A stretch of 11,722 bases of DNA, from NCBI GenBank assembly GCA_028713395.1, contig JAQTOJ010000043.1:1-11722 (forward strand), in the 5' to 3' direction. Source of the DNA: Dehalococcoidales bacterium. GTDB taxonomy: Bacteria > Chloroflexota > Dehalococcoidia > Dehalococcoidales > Fen-1064. Under the pieces are notes generated by a model, which was not told the origin of the DNA, ran no database searches, and worked only from the letters and a program-made list of their open reading frames with translations. Below are positions 6,298 to 11,722 of this stretch, in pieces. Made by a program: the position numbers and the translations under genes. Every line of letters starts with the position of its first letter. Positions within the stretch are counted from its first letter, which is position 1.

Positions 6298-6537
6298 ATG
6301 ACCGATAAAATCATCAACGTATACTCCACCCAGACCTGACCATGGTGTCATCGGGCGAAAGAGTATCTTTCGCGTAAAGGTGTCACATACAACGACTACG
6401 ATGTCGGCAAAGACCGGGATAAAGCCCGGGAAATGATCAAGAAATCCGGTCAGATGGCCGTCCCCGTTATCGAAATCGGGGGGGAGATTATTGTCGGTTT
6501 CAACCAGGCAAAAATCGATGAGCTGCTGGCCAAATAA
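6298..6537 (+). CDS. Selenocysteine-containing glutaredoxin (UGA read at codon 14)
   Basis: ATG at 6298 with AAGGAG five bases upstream; TAA at 6535-6537. There is one in-frame TGA (6337-6339). Read as selenocysteine it gives 79 residues beginning MTDKIINVYSTQT-U-P-W-C, with U14 and C17 exactly at the redox C-x-x-C of glutaredoxins. Other family marks follow: VYST strand, H-R-A-K-E-Y-L helix (18-24), MAVPVIEIGG (53-62) with the cis-proline P56, and IIVGF (64-68). This matches small YruB/NrdH-like glutaredoxins in length and order. It would reduce disulfides or selenenyl-sulfide bonds in the cytoplasm, with Sec as attacking residue. It lies 27 bases before the reductase, in one operon. A pseudogene or sequencing error is the alternative, but the sole stop at the catalytic position plus a SECIS-like hairpin argue for Sec. 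Conventional calling would miss this gene. Confidence 0.88.
6337..6385 (+). promoter_or_regulatory. Bacterial SECIS-like stem-loop directing UGA to Sec
   Basis: Just after the UGA a perfect 7-bp stem, GCGAAAG (6355-6361) with CTTTCGC (6367-6373), closes the 5-base loop AGTAT. The loop starts 22 bases after the UGA and has a G at its second position. This agrees with what is known of bacterial SECIS elements: an upper stem of several pairs, a small loop with G among the first two bases, and about 16-37 bases from the UGA. UGAC (6337-6340) can pair with GUCA (6382-6385), which would place the UGA at the base of the whole hairpin. SelB would bind it. The selA, selB, selC and selD genes are not in this window. 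Confidence 0.75.
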
Positions 6538-6564
6538 ACTCTGGGGTTTACAACCGGAGGTAAA

Positions 6565-7473
6565 ATGTACGACCTGATTATTCTAGGCGGCGGTCCGGCG
6601 GGACTGGCCGCCTCCGTTTATGCCGCCCGCAAGCGGATCAACACCCTGCTGCTCAGCCAGGATATCGGCGGGCAGGTGAACTGGACAACGGGGGTGGAAA
6701 ACTACCTCGGGTACCAGTTTATCGAAGGTCGGGACCTCATTGCGAAATTCCAGGAACAGGTAGACCAGTTCCCTATCACTCAGAAGATCGGTTATAAAGC
6801 CGTCAAGGTGCAAAAGCTGAAGGACGGTTTTGAGGTGACTTCAGAATCCGGCGATGTATATCAGAGTAAAGCGCTCATCGTCGCCACCGGTAAACGTCCC
6901 CGGCGTCTCAATATTCCAGGGGAAGTGGAATTAACGGGACGCGGCGTGACATATTGCGCCGTCTGCGATGGGCCGATTTTCACCGGGCAGCGGGTGGCGG
7001 TCATCGGGGGCGGGAATTCCGCCCTGGAAGCGGCGCTGGATATGGTCAAAATCGCGGAGTGGGTGGAAATGGTGTCTTTAACCCCTCTCACCGGAGATGC
7101 TGTGCTGATTGAGAAATTACAGCAAGCGAAAAACCTGACACTGTCATTGGAGTATCAAACGGAGCGCGTGCTGGGCACAGATCTTGTTGAAGGTTTGATG
7201 ATCAAAAACATCAAAACCGGCGAATTTAAAAAGCTCGATGTCACCGGGATTTTTATAGAAATCGGGCTGTCACCAAATGCGGATGCCGTCAAGGATTTGT
7301 TACCGCTGACGAATACGGGGGAAATCCCCATCAGTTGCGGCACCGAAACCGGTGTGCCTGGTCTTTTTGCCGCCGGTGATGTCACCAATGTGCCGGAAAA
7401 ACAGATCGTCATTGCCGCGGGTGAAGGCGCCAAAGCCGCGTTAGCGGCGCATAGATTTTTGCAGAGATTATGA
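6565..7473 (+). CDS. trxB: Thioredoxin reductase-like FAD flavoprotein (AhpF-type nucleotide domain)
   Basis: 302 residues, usual length for low-molecular-weight thioredoxin reductase. FAD binding: GGGPAGLAAS (8-17) and the C-terminal GLFAAGDV (266-273). Redox disulfide C131-A-V-C134 in YCAVCDGP. Nucleotide domain: GGGNSALEAA (148-157). The H-R-R signature that reads the NADPH 2'-phosphate is absent. Instead the segment around 163-185 (EWVEMVSL...TGDAVLIEKL) and the end PEKQIVIAAGEGAKAALAAH look like the flavoprotein half of AhpF, an NADH-linked peroxiredoxin reductase. The AhpF N-terminal thioredoxin-fold domain is missing. The gene starts 27 bases after the selenoglutaredoxin with GGAGG before its ATG, so the two proteins may form an electron relay NAD(P)H to FAD to disulfide to selenoglutaredoxin (inference). 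The coenzyme is unproven. Confidence 0.9.
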   Translation: MYDLIILGGGPAGLAASVYAARKRINTLLLSQDIGGQVNWTTGVENYLGYQFIEGRDLIAKFQEQVDQFPITQKIGYKAVKVQKLKDGFEVTSESGDVYQSKALIVATGKRPRRLNIPGEVELTGRGVTYCAVCDGPIFTGQRVAVIGGGNSALEAALDMVKIAEWVEMVSLTPLTGDAVLIEKLQQAKNLTLSLEYQTERVLGTDLVEGLMIKNIKTGEFKKLDVTGIFIEIGLSPNADAVKDLLPLTNTGEIPISCGTETGVPGLFAAGDVTNVPEKQIVIAAGEGAKAALAAHRFLQRL

Positions 7474-7489
7474 ACGGACAAAGTCTTTC

Positions 7490-7520
7490 GTAGGGGGCGG
7501 GTTTGAAACCCACCCCCTAC
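7490..7520. repeat. Palindrome between convergent genes, possible bidirectional terminator
   Basis: GTAGGGGG (7490-7497) pairs with CCCCCTAC (7513-7520) and GGGTTT with AAACCC inside, with one C/A mismatch and only a base or so at the tip: about 14 pairs in 31 bases. It lies 17 bases after the reductase stop and 38 bases before the stop of the convergent YHS gene, so it could end or protect transcripts from both sides. There is no T-run. It resembles the palindrome at 610-654, suggesting a REP-like family. Confidence 0.55.
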
Positions 7521-7558
7521 CGCTTGTGAAATGTTCTTTATCTGTCAATAACGGCGGG

Positions 7559-7708
7559 TTATTTCTTCGCCAGGTATTTTTCCGGGTCTTTATCGAAGGC
7601 TTTTTTACAACCCATGGCACAGAAATAATACTTTTGCCCTTTATAGTCCGAGGTCGCGGCGGGTTTCTTTTCATCGACTGTCATTTTGCATACCGGATCG
7701 ATTGCCAT
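7559..7708 (-). CDS. Small YHS-domain metal-binding protein
   Basis: A 49-residue protein, almost exactly one YHS domain: MAIDPVCKMTVDE at the start (C7), then Y-K-G-Q-K-Y-Y-F-C-A-M-G-C (C30, C34), then K-K-A-F-D-K-D-P-E-K-Y-L. The D-P-V-C-x-M start, the Y-Y-F-C-x-x-x-C centre and the F-x-x-x-P-E-K-Y-L end are family hallmarks. YHS domains occur alone or fused to copper ATPases and are thought to bind heavy metals. AAGGAG is 6 bases before the ATG. It follows copA in the same direction after 82 AT-rich bases, suggesting a copper-binding or delivery role for the neighbouring pump, although a separate promoter in that gap is possible. No signal peptide is present. Confidence 0.9.
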   Translation of the reverse strand: MAIDPVCKMTVDEKKPAATSDYKGQKYYFCAMGCKKAFDKDPEKYLAKK

Positions 7709-7790
7709 AACGTTTCTCCTTTAATAAATCAGAATACCAAATACCTAAATCCTAAATAAATTCATAGTTCCAAATTTCAGAATAAATTTG

Positions 7791-10265
7791 CTAAAAATTA
7801 GCTGGCTTAAACGTCCTCAAGCGCAGTGAATTGAGAATTACCGTAATCGAGCTCATGGCCATAGCGGCGGCGGCTAGTATCGGGTTCAGGAAGCCGTAAT
7901 CGCCCAAGATAAAGCGCAGTCCCGCTGGTACGCCGCCGCGGAAGATCAGGTATAAAATACCGGCTGCTACGGGAATCAGTATCGTGTTATAAGCGAACGC
8001 CCAGAACAGGTTCTGCCGTATAGTGCCGATGGTGCGCTTGCTCAAGGCAATAGCCGTGACGATACCTTTTAGCTCACCGCGTATCAGGGTGATATCCCCG
8101 GTTTCCATAGCCACATCCGTCCCCGTCCCGATGGCGATACCCACATCCGCCTGAGCCAGCGCCGGTGCGTCGTTGATGCCGTCCCCTACCATCGCCACCA
8201 CCTTCCCGGCAGTCTGTAATTTCTTTACTTCGTCGGCCTTATGTTCCGGCAGCACCTCCGCCAGCACGCGGTCGATACCCGCCTGTTTGGCAATTGCCTC
8301 AGCGGTACGGCGATTATCCCCCGTGATCATCACCGTTTCCACCCCCAGATGCTGCAGTTGCTTGATCGCTGCGGCCGCGTCCGGTTTGATGGTATCGGCT
8401 AGAGCAATCAGTCCCGCCGCTTTGCTATCGATTGCCAGGAACATCACCGTCTTGCCTGCCTGCCAGAAACGGTCAGCTATCTGTTCCAAATCGCCAACCG
8501 GGACATTATTTTCCTGCATCATGCGCAAATTGCCCAGCATGACGGTTTTATTCTCGATTGTCGCCAGAATACCGTGTCCCGGATCGGCATTGAAATTAGT
8601 CACCGGTAGCACACTGATTTTCCGCTCCTCTGCGTAGCGCACGATCGCCTCGCCCAGCGGGTGTTCAGAGGGTTTTTCCGCCGCAGCGCTGATTCTTAAC
8701 ACCTCTTCCTGAGATAAAGGGGCTAAAGCGACGATATCGGTGACGTTCGGCTCACCTTTGGTCAACGTACCGGTCTTATCCAGTAAAACGGTATTGATTT
8801 TATGCGCCCTTTCCAGTGTTTCCGCGCTGCGTATCAAAACGCCGTTCTCCGCGCCTTTGCCGGTACCCACGATAATAGCCGTGGGTGTGGCTAGACCCAG
8901 CGCGCAGGGGCAGGCAATGATCAACACTGCCACAAAATTCAGGAAAGCGTAAGTCAAAGAAGGCTGCGGTCCGGCAAAGAACCAAACCAGGAAAGTCACT
9001 ATGGATATCCCGATGACCGTCGGCACAAAATAGCTGGCAATCACATCCGCCAGCCGTTGTATAGGCGCTTTGCTGCCCTGTGCCTCTTCCACCAGCCGCA
9101 CGATCCTGGCCAGCGTGGTATCCTTGCCTATTTTTGTCGCTTCAAAACGGAAACTGCCCGTCTTGTTGATCGTTGCCCCGATGACCTCATCGCCGGCTTT
9201 TTTCTCCACCGGAATACTTTCTCCGGTGATCATGGATTCATCCAGCGCCGAATAACCCTCCCTGATAATACCGTCCACCGGCACCCGGGCGCCCGGTTTC
9301 ACTACTATAGAATCGCCCACCAGCACATCATCGATAGCGATTTCTTTCTCTACCCCTTCTCTGACAACCATGGCCGTTTTCGGCTGCAGTCCGATGAGCT
9401 TCTTGATCGCCTCGGAGGTTTGCCCCTTAGCTCTGGCCTCTAAAAATCTCCCAAGCAAGATGAGCGCGATTATCGAGGAAGAGGTATCGAAGTAAACATC
9501 CGCCTTCAGTCCGCCGGAGGTGAACAGGCCGGGGAAAAGTACCGCCACCACGCTGTACAAATAGGCCGCCGAAGTACCCACGGCGATCAAGGTATTCATA
9601 TCGGTGGTGCGGTGCTTCAAAGCCCCCCAGGCGCCTTTATAGAACCGCAGCCCGGCATAGAATTGTACCGGCGTGGCCAGCGCCCATAAAAGGTAAACTT
9701 TCAACGGGAACTCCGGCACGAACATGGATAATATCAATATCGGTACCGCCAAACTGATGGCTAATATCAAAAGATTTCTTAATTTCCTGGTTTCGCGTGC
9801 AGAGGTGGCGCTGACATCTTCCAGAGCCTGCACTTCCGGTCCCAGCCCGTAACCGGCGTCTTCCACGGCTTTTTTCAGGTCGTTATAGGTCACGCTCTCC
9901 AAGTATTCCACCGTGGCTTTCTCACTGGCCAGGTTAACCCCCACGGAGACGACCCCCGGCACGCTTTTCAGCGCCTCTTCCACGTGCCCCACGCAGGCGG
10001 CGCAGGTCATGCCCGTCACCGGATAGATGGATTTCCGGGTGGCCACGCCGTAGCCTAATTCGGCAATGGTTTCCTTGATTTTATTCAGATCGACTTTATT
10101 CGGGTCGTACTCAAAGGTGGCTTTCTCAGAGGCAAAATTTACGTTGGCTTTTTCTACGCCTTCGGTCTCTTCCAATCCTTTCAAAATGGTACCCGCGCAG
10201 TTGGTGCAGGTCATCCCCGTGATCGGGATGCTGGCCTTCGCTTTGGGGGTTTCTTTGTCTGCCAT
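7791..10265 (-). CDS. copA: Cu(I)-exporting P1B-type ATPase CopA
   Basis: 824 residues, full length. Two N-terminal heavy-metal domains carry GMTC-T-N-C (C20, C23) and GMTC-A-A-C (C88, C91). Eight membrane segments follow, near 161-180, 187-205, 225-245, 258-275, 410-430, 440-462, 750-775 and 790-812. Catalytic parts: actuator TGES (347-350), ion-pathway CPC (452-454), phosphorylation D496 in DKTGTLT, SEHPL (533-537) and GDGINDAP (694-701). YN (759-760) and M-A-M-S-S (802-806) complete the Cu(I) signature of the P1B-1 class (CPC, YN, MxxSS), so copper or silver export across the cytoplasmic membrane is well supported. The start has only a modest GAGG 9 bases upstream. The YHS gene follows in the same direction; the iscS-like gene is divergent. 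No copper regulator gene is in view. Confidence 0.96.
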   Translation of the reverse strand: MADKETPKAKASIPITGMTCTNCAGTILKGLEETEGVEKANVNFASEKATFEYDPNKVDLNKIKETIAELGYGVATRKSIYPVTGMTCAACVGHVEEALKSVPGVVSVGVNLASEKATVEYLESVTYNDLKKAVEDAGYGLGPEVQALEDVSATSARETRKLRNLLILAISLAVPILILSMFVPEFPLKVYLLWALATPVQFYAGLRFYKGAWGALKHRTTDMNTLIAVGTSAAYLYSVVAVLFPGLFTSGGLKADVYFDTSSSIIALILLGRFLEARAKGQTSEAIKKLIGLQPKTAMVVREGVEKEIAIDDVLVGDSIVVKPGARVPVDGIIREGYSALDESMITGESIPVEKKAGDEVIGATINKTGSFRFEATKIGKDTTLARIVRLVEEAQGSKAPIQRLADVIASYFVPTVIGISIVTFLVWFFAGPQPSLTYAFLNFVAVLIIACPCALGLATPTAIIVGTGKGAENGVLIRSAETLERAHKINTVLLDKTGTLTKGEPNVTDIVALAPLSQEEVLRISAAAEKPSEHPLGEAIVRYAEERKISVLPVTNFNADPGHGILATIENKTVMLGNLRMMQENNVPVGDLEQIADRFWQAGKTVMFLAIDSKAAGLIALADTIKPDAAAAIKQLQHLGVETVMITGDNRRTAEAIAKQAGIDRVLAEVLPEHKADEVKKLQTAGKVVAMVGDGINDAPALAQADVGIAIGTGTDVAMETGDITLIRGELKGIVTAIALSKRTIGTIRQNLFWAFAYNTILIPVAAGILYLIFRGGVPAGLRFILGDYGFLNPILAAAAMAMSSITVILNSLRLRTFKPANF

Positions 10266-10446
10266 AAATGCCGCCTCTTCCGTGTTCCTATATGCTACAT
10301 CGTAACCGCGTGCCCGGCAAGCCTGATGTGATTTATATCATATAACCCTGCGCTACCTCATCATACAATAGCCTTACTCCGCATTGGTCAGGAATATGGT
10401 AATATTTATTTCCCACCTCGCGGAGCCCCTGTATCAGGAGGAAAAC
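10266..10446. other. Divergent intergenic region between copA and iscS-like gene
   Basis: 181 bases between two start codons, so it should hold promoters for both. On the minus strand TTGCCG, 17 bases, TAGCAT is a weak candidate for copA. On the plus strand TAATAT (10400-10405) and TACAAT (10364-10369) look like -10 elements, but neither has a convincing -35. CTCCGC (10377-10382) and GCGGAG (10420-10425) could form a 6-bp stem in the iscS leader. I see no recognised copper-repressor or IscR operator. Confidence 0.35.
10327..10342. promoter_or_regulatory. CRP/FNR-like palindrome TGTGA-N6-TCATA
   Basis: TGTGA (10327-10331), six bases, TCATA (10338-10342) matches nine of ten conserved bases of the TGTGA-N6-TCACA site bound by CRP/FNR-family regulators, and overlaps the smaller palindrome TATAT-C-ATATA (10334-10344). 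It lies between the divergent copA and iscS-like genes, a sensible place for a shared regulator. No such regulator is encoded in the window, and a chance match in AT-rich DNA is possible. Confidence 0.3.
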
Positions 10447-11631
10447 ATGAAAAAAGTTTACCTGGATAATACATCTACCACGGCAATAGTGCCGGAAGTC
10501 CGTGATGCCATGCTGCCGTTTCTCGGGGAATATTACGGCAATCCTTCCTGTATTCACGAATGGGGCGATGCCCCGCGTGAAGCTCTGGAAACCGCCCGCG
10601 AACAGGTTGCCAAACTTATAGGCGGCGCCCCGGAAGAGATTGTATTTACCGGCAGCGGCACCGAAAGCAATAACTTCGCTATCAAAGGGCTGGCGATGGC
10701 CAACCAGAAAAAAGGCAAGCATATTGTGGTTTCCGCCATCGAGCATTTTTCCGTGCTGAATTCCTGCAAGACACTGGAGAAAATGGGCTTCAAATATACC
10801 ACCGTCCCCGTCAACGAGTTCGGTACGGTCAATCCGGAAGACGTGAGAAAAGCTATCCGCGAAGATACCATCCTGGTTTCGGTGATGCACGCCAATAATG
10901 AGGTGGGCACCATTCAACCGATCAAAGAAATAAGTAAGATCACAAAGGAAAAAGGCATTGTCTTTCACACAGATGCCGTTGCCACCGCCGGCACGATACC
11001 GGTGAATGCGGCGGATCTGGGAGTGGATGCTCTAAGTTTGGCAGGCAATATGTTCTATGGGCCGAAAGGAGTGGGGGTTTTATGGGTGAAGAAGGGCGTG
11101 CGCATTCTGCCGCTGCTGGATGGCGGCGTGCAGGAAGGCGGACGGCGTGCCGGGACGGAGAATGTGGCGGGGATAGTGGGTCTGGGAAAAGCGGCGGAAC
11201 TCGCCCTTTCCCAGATGCCGGCACGAATCAAGAAAGTCACGGAATTACGTGATTACCTGCTGCAATCTTTACCGGCTAAAGTGCAGCATGTCGTCGTGAC
11301 CGGGCACCTCACGCAACGACTGCCGGGGCACGCCAGCTTCTGCGTCGAGTTCATCGAGGGGGAATCGATGCTCATGCTACTGAACAGCCAGGGCGTGGCC
11401 GTCACCAGCGGTTCAGCCTGCACATCAAGGGCTTTGCTGGCCTCGCACGTCCTGCTGGCCATGGGCTTGCCCCATGAGATCGCCCAGAGCTCCCTGCTCT
11501 TCGGGCTGTCCATCCAGAACACCAAAGAGGATATCGATTACGTGCTGGAAGTCATGCCGCCCATTGTGGAAAGATTACGCCAGATGTCGCCGTTGTGGGC
11601 GAAATACATCAAACAGAATAAAGGAGCCTGA
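10447..11631 (+). CDS. iscS: IscS/NifS-like protein lacking the PLP lysine
   Basis: 394 residues, fold type I class V aminotransferase. Clear IscS marks: YLDNTSTT (5-12), YGNPS (30-34), FTGSGTESNN (67-76), EH (99-100), HANNEVGT (148-155), FHTDAV (173-178), FYGPKGVG (203-210), RRAGTENV (233-240) and SGSACTS (321-327) with the persulfide cysteine C325. However, where the family has S-x-H-K, with Lys bound to PLP, this protein has A-G-N-M: N201 and M202. Also A179 replaces a PLP-contacting Gln, and L351 replaces the substrate-carboxylate Arg. From memory, an IscS of Archaeoglobus fulgidus shows a similar loss and still forms an IscS-IscU complex. Ordinary cysteine desulfuration is therefore unlikely; sulfur transfer or scaffolding from sulfide or persulfide is inferred. 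AGGAGG precedes the chosen ATG; the frame opens earlier, at 10384. iscU starts 1 base after its stop. Confidence 0.93.
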   Translation: MKKVYLDNTSTTAIVPEVRDAMLPFLGEYYGNPSCIHEWGDAPREALETAREQVAKLIGGAPEEIVFTGSGTESNNFAIKGLAMANQKKGKHIVVSAIEHFSVLNSCKTLEKMGFKYTTVPVNEFGTVNPEDVRKAIREDTILVSVMHANNEVGTIQPIKEISKITKEKGIVFHTDAVATAGTIPVNAADLGVDALSLAGNMFYGPKGVGVLWVKKGVRILPLLDGGVQEGGRRAGTENVAGIVGLGKAAELALSQMPARIKKVTELRDYLLQSLPAKVQHVVVTGHLTQRLPGHASFCVEFIEGESMLMLLNSQGVAVTSGSACTSRALLASHVLLAMGLPHEIAQSSLLFGLSIQNTKEDIDYVLEVMPPIVERLRQMSPLWAKYIKQNKGA

Positions 11632-11632
11632 T

Positions 11633-11722
11633 ATGCCGATTTACAGCGAAAAAGTGATGGACCATTTTATGCACCCGCGCAACGTAGGCGAAATTGAGAA
11701 CGCCGACGGCATCGGGGAGGAA
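11633..11722 (+). CDS. iscU: Fe-S cluster scaffold IscU/NifU, N-terminal part (cut by window end)
   Basis: The first 30 codons of an IscU/NifU-N scaffold: MPIYSEKVMDHFMHPRNVGE, then IENADGIGEE, matching the family start Y-S-E-K-V-x-D-H-x-x-x-P-R-N-V-G. IscU assembles [2Fe-2S] and [4Fe-4S] clusters from iron and sulfur delivered by its desulfurase partner. The cluster cysteines lie beyond the window, so their presence cannot be checked. The ATG begins one base after the iscS-like stop, and AAGGAG at 11621-11626 serves as its ribosome binding site inside the upstream gene, so the two are coupled and should be made together. Confidence 0.93.
   Translation, partial: MPIYSEKVMDHFMHPRNVGEIENADGIGEE

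Noticed and set aside
6298..6537. Glutaredoxin gene as a pseudogene broken by TGA
   Set aside because: There is only one stop, exactly at the catalytic cysteine codon. The rest is intact, with a strong promoter, ribosome binding site and SECIS-like hairpin. Selenocysteine is the better reading.
10364..10405. Definite promoter for the iscS-like gene
   Set aside because: TACAAT and TAATAT look like -10 elements, but no acceptable -35 lies 16-18 bases upstream of either.
10384..10446. Upstream extension of the iscS-like gene by 21 codons
   Set aside because: The ATG at 10447 is preceded by AGGAGG and begins at the conserved Y-L-D-N; the extension spans the likely promoter and leader.
10333..10968. 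211-codon minus-strand open frame opposite the iscS-like gene
   Set aside because: It lies antisense to a gene with clear family motifs and shows no recognisable motif of its own; it is a shadow frame.

Overview
The window looks like a chromosomal segment of an anaerobic or microaerophilic bacterium with roughly balanced base composition. Four things suggest this: a ferredoxin-dependent 2-oxoacid oxidoreductase, an ISC-type iron-sulfur system whose desulfurase-like protein lacks the PLP lysine, a readable UGA (selenocysteine) codon, and gene-poor edges carrying short palindromic repeats. I lean towards Chloroflexota (Dehalococcoidia-like), but only from general gene style and repeat type. There is no rRNA or other phylogenetic marker, so this is low confidence.

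Layout. Positions 1-685 hold no convincing gene, only short direct and inverted repeats. Six minus-strand genes run from 6082 down to 686 with gaps of -1 to 62 bases and probably form one operon. In transcription order they are Fe/Mn superoxide dismutase, Rieske ferredoxin, metallo-beta-lactamase/double-rhodanese fusion (persulfide dioxygenase-like), 2-oxoacid:ferredoxin oxidoreductase gamma-alpha fusion, its beta subunit, and a small CoA-binding protein. Divergent from this operon, behind a near-consensus promoter (TTGACA, 17 bases, TAATAT), lies a two-gene plus-strand unit: a selenocysteine-containing glutaredoxin (UGA at codon 14, motif U-P-W-C) and a thioredoxin-reductase-type flavoprotein whose NADPH-binding half resembles AhpF. 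A palindrome at 7490-7520 separates that unit from a convergent minus-strand pair, a Cu(I)-exporting P1B-ATPase (copA) followed by a 49-residue YHS protein. Divergent from copA are an IscS-like protein and the start of IscU, which runs off the right edge.

How the genes fit together. The window reads as a redox, sulfur and metal homeostasis region: superoxide removal, sulfane-sulfur handling, thiol/selenol disulfide reduction, copper export and Fe-S assembly sit next to an oxygen-sensitive Fe-S enzyme. The most interesting elements are the unannotated selenoprotein glutaredoxin with a SECIS-like hairpin, which may work with its neighbour as a split AhpF-like electron-transfer pair, and the IscS-like protein in which the PLP lysine and several other active-site residues are replaced while the sulfur-carrying cysteine is kept. 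Two further enzymes have altered metal-site motifs: the oxidoreductase beta subunit (a usual cluster cysteine is Gln) and the MBL protein (H-x-N-E-D-Y instead of H-x-H-x-D-H).
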